A stretch of 6,518 nt of DNA from Actinomycetes bacterium (lineage in GTDB: Bacteria > Actinomycetota > Acidimicrobiia > Acidimicrobiales > Acidimicrobiaceae): contig JAKBSX010000173.1 in the NCBI GenBank assembly GCA_021844725.1, positions 1 through 6,518 of the forward strand, in the 5' to 3' direction. Below, piece after piece: positions 5,961 through 6,518 of this stretch. Below the pieces are notes generated by a model. It was not told where the DNA came from, ran no database searches, and was given only the letters and a program-made list of their open reading frames with translations. Numbering within the stretch: position 1 is the first letter of the stretch; every line of letters starts with the position of its first letter. Made by a program: the position numbers and the translations under genes.

Positions 5961-6518
5961 ATGGATCTGATCTCTACCCTAAGGCGAAGTCTTGGTTCTG
6001 ATTGGATAATAACTGATCCTGAGATAGTTGCCAAATATTCCTCTGATTGGACCGGCCGATTTCAGGGCAACGTGGTCTGCGTGGTTCGGCCCACCAACTG
6101 CTGGCAAATAGAAAAGACTATTCAAATAGCAAGGCGACTTGGCATTGCCCTGGTTACCCAGGGAGGAAACACCAGCCTTGTCGGAGGGGCGACTCCAGTG
6201 CGGGAGGCAGTAGTCCTCTCTAGCGAAAAGCTTGATGATTTAGAAATCGATACGGTGTCAAAATCGGCTGTGGTGGGTGCCGGGGTTACGCTGGAGACTC
6301 TGAACGATGCGGCAAGACCGTTTGGCCTGAAGTTTGCAGTTGACTTGGCTTCACGGGGAAGTGCCACCATAGGAGGCATGATTTCAACCAATGCTGGTGG
6401 AATTCACGTAATTAAATACGGTTCAACCCGGCATCAGATAATCGGGATTGAGGCAGTATTTGGTAATTCGAAGGTTATCTCCAGAATGGAGGGTTTGGTT
6501 AAGGACAATACCGGCTAC
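5961..6518 (+). CDS. FAD-binding oxidoreductase, GlcD / D-2-hydroxyglutarate dehydrogenase type, 3'-truncated by window edge
   Basis: The first 186 residues of a PCMH/VAO-type flavoprotein are present; the frame is still open at the last base. The family oxidises D-2-hydroxy acids (lactate, 2-hydroxyglutarate, glycolate, malate), passing electrons to the respiratory chain or a flavoprotein carrier. The family signs are SSDWTGRFQG (27-36) near the start, the VVRPTN strand (41-46), the FAD pyrophosphate loop QGGNTSLVGG (67-76), VVLSSEKLDDLE (84-95), VVGAGVTLETLN (104-115), VDLASRGSATIGGMISTNAGG (127-147) with its Gly-rich FAD contact, and KYGSTRHQIIGIEAV (152-166) followed by KDNTGY (181-186). 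Full-length relatives are about 450-480 residues, so the substrate-binding cap and C-terminal domain are off-window. The substrate cannot be read from this half. Its place 202 bases after the salicylate genes may be functional or incidental. Confidence 0.92.
   Translation, partial: MDLISTLRRSLGSDWIITDPEIVAKYSSDWTGRFQGNVVCVVRPTNCWQIEKTIQIARRLGIALVTQGGNTSLVGGATPVREAVVLSSEKLDDLEIDTVSKSAVVGAGVTLETLNDAARPFGLKFAVDLASRGSATIGGMISTNAGGIHVIKYGSTRHQIIGIEAVFGNSKVISRMEGLVKDNTGY

Noticed and set aside
5813..6034. A 73-codon minus-strand frame across the gap and the start of the oxidoreductase
   Set aside because: It overlaps the clearly coding + strand flavoprotein start, shows no recognisable motif and looks like an antisense shadow.

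Overview
The window carries five bacterial protein genes, all on the + strand, two of them cut by the window edges. By eye the base composition is moderate in GC, and GTG and ATG starts are mixed. The wording of the UvrB protein and the kinds of accessory gene (a salicylyl-CoA 5-hydroxylase and a salicylyl-AMP ligase, best known from Streptomyces) suggest an actinomycete, perhaps an uncultured Acidimicrobiia-type lineage. This placement is inferred from remembered family resemblance and is weak. No tRNA, rRNA, insertion sequence, integrase or CRISPR array was seen.

Left part (1-2222): the 3' three-quarters of uvrB (nucleotide excision repair helicase), followed after 24 bases by a small class I SAM-dependent methyltransferase of unknown substrate. 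The two are probably co-transcribed. A 235-base intergenic gap follows; it contains weak inverted repeats and no gene I can support.

Central part (2458-5758): a two-gene catabolic unit. The first gene encodes an FAD monooxygenase of the salicylyl-CoA 5-hydroxylase / 2-aminobenzoyl-CoA monooxygenase family. Its C-terminal extension looks like a strongly shortened, probably non-catalytic relic of the Old Yellow Enzyme (OYE) domain carried by the long bifunctional members. The second gene encodes an aryl-AMP ligase of the EntE/DhbE/SdgA family whose binding pocket carries the Cys and Leu residues typical of salicylate-activating members. Together they point to the CoA-dependent route salicylate -> salicylyl-AMP -> salicylyl-CoA -> gentisyl-CoA -> gentisate. 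The partner CoA-transfer enzyme (SdgB type) and gentisate 1,2-dioxygenase (SdgD type) are not in the window.

Right part (5759-6518): a 202-base gap, then the N-terminal 186 residues of a GlcD/D-2-hydroxyglutarate-dehydrogenase-type FAD oxidoreductase that runs off the right edge. The gap contains a candidate 17-codon ORF with a ribosome binding site and an aromatic-rich end (YWWYPF), with a small perfect hairpin over its stop codon. This could be a leader peptide or just chance.

The most interesting points are the reduced OYE relic fused to the hydroxylase, the agreement between hydroxylase family and ligase specificity residues, and the aromatic-rich mini-ORF ahead of the flavoprotein.
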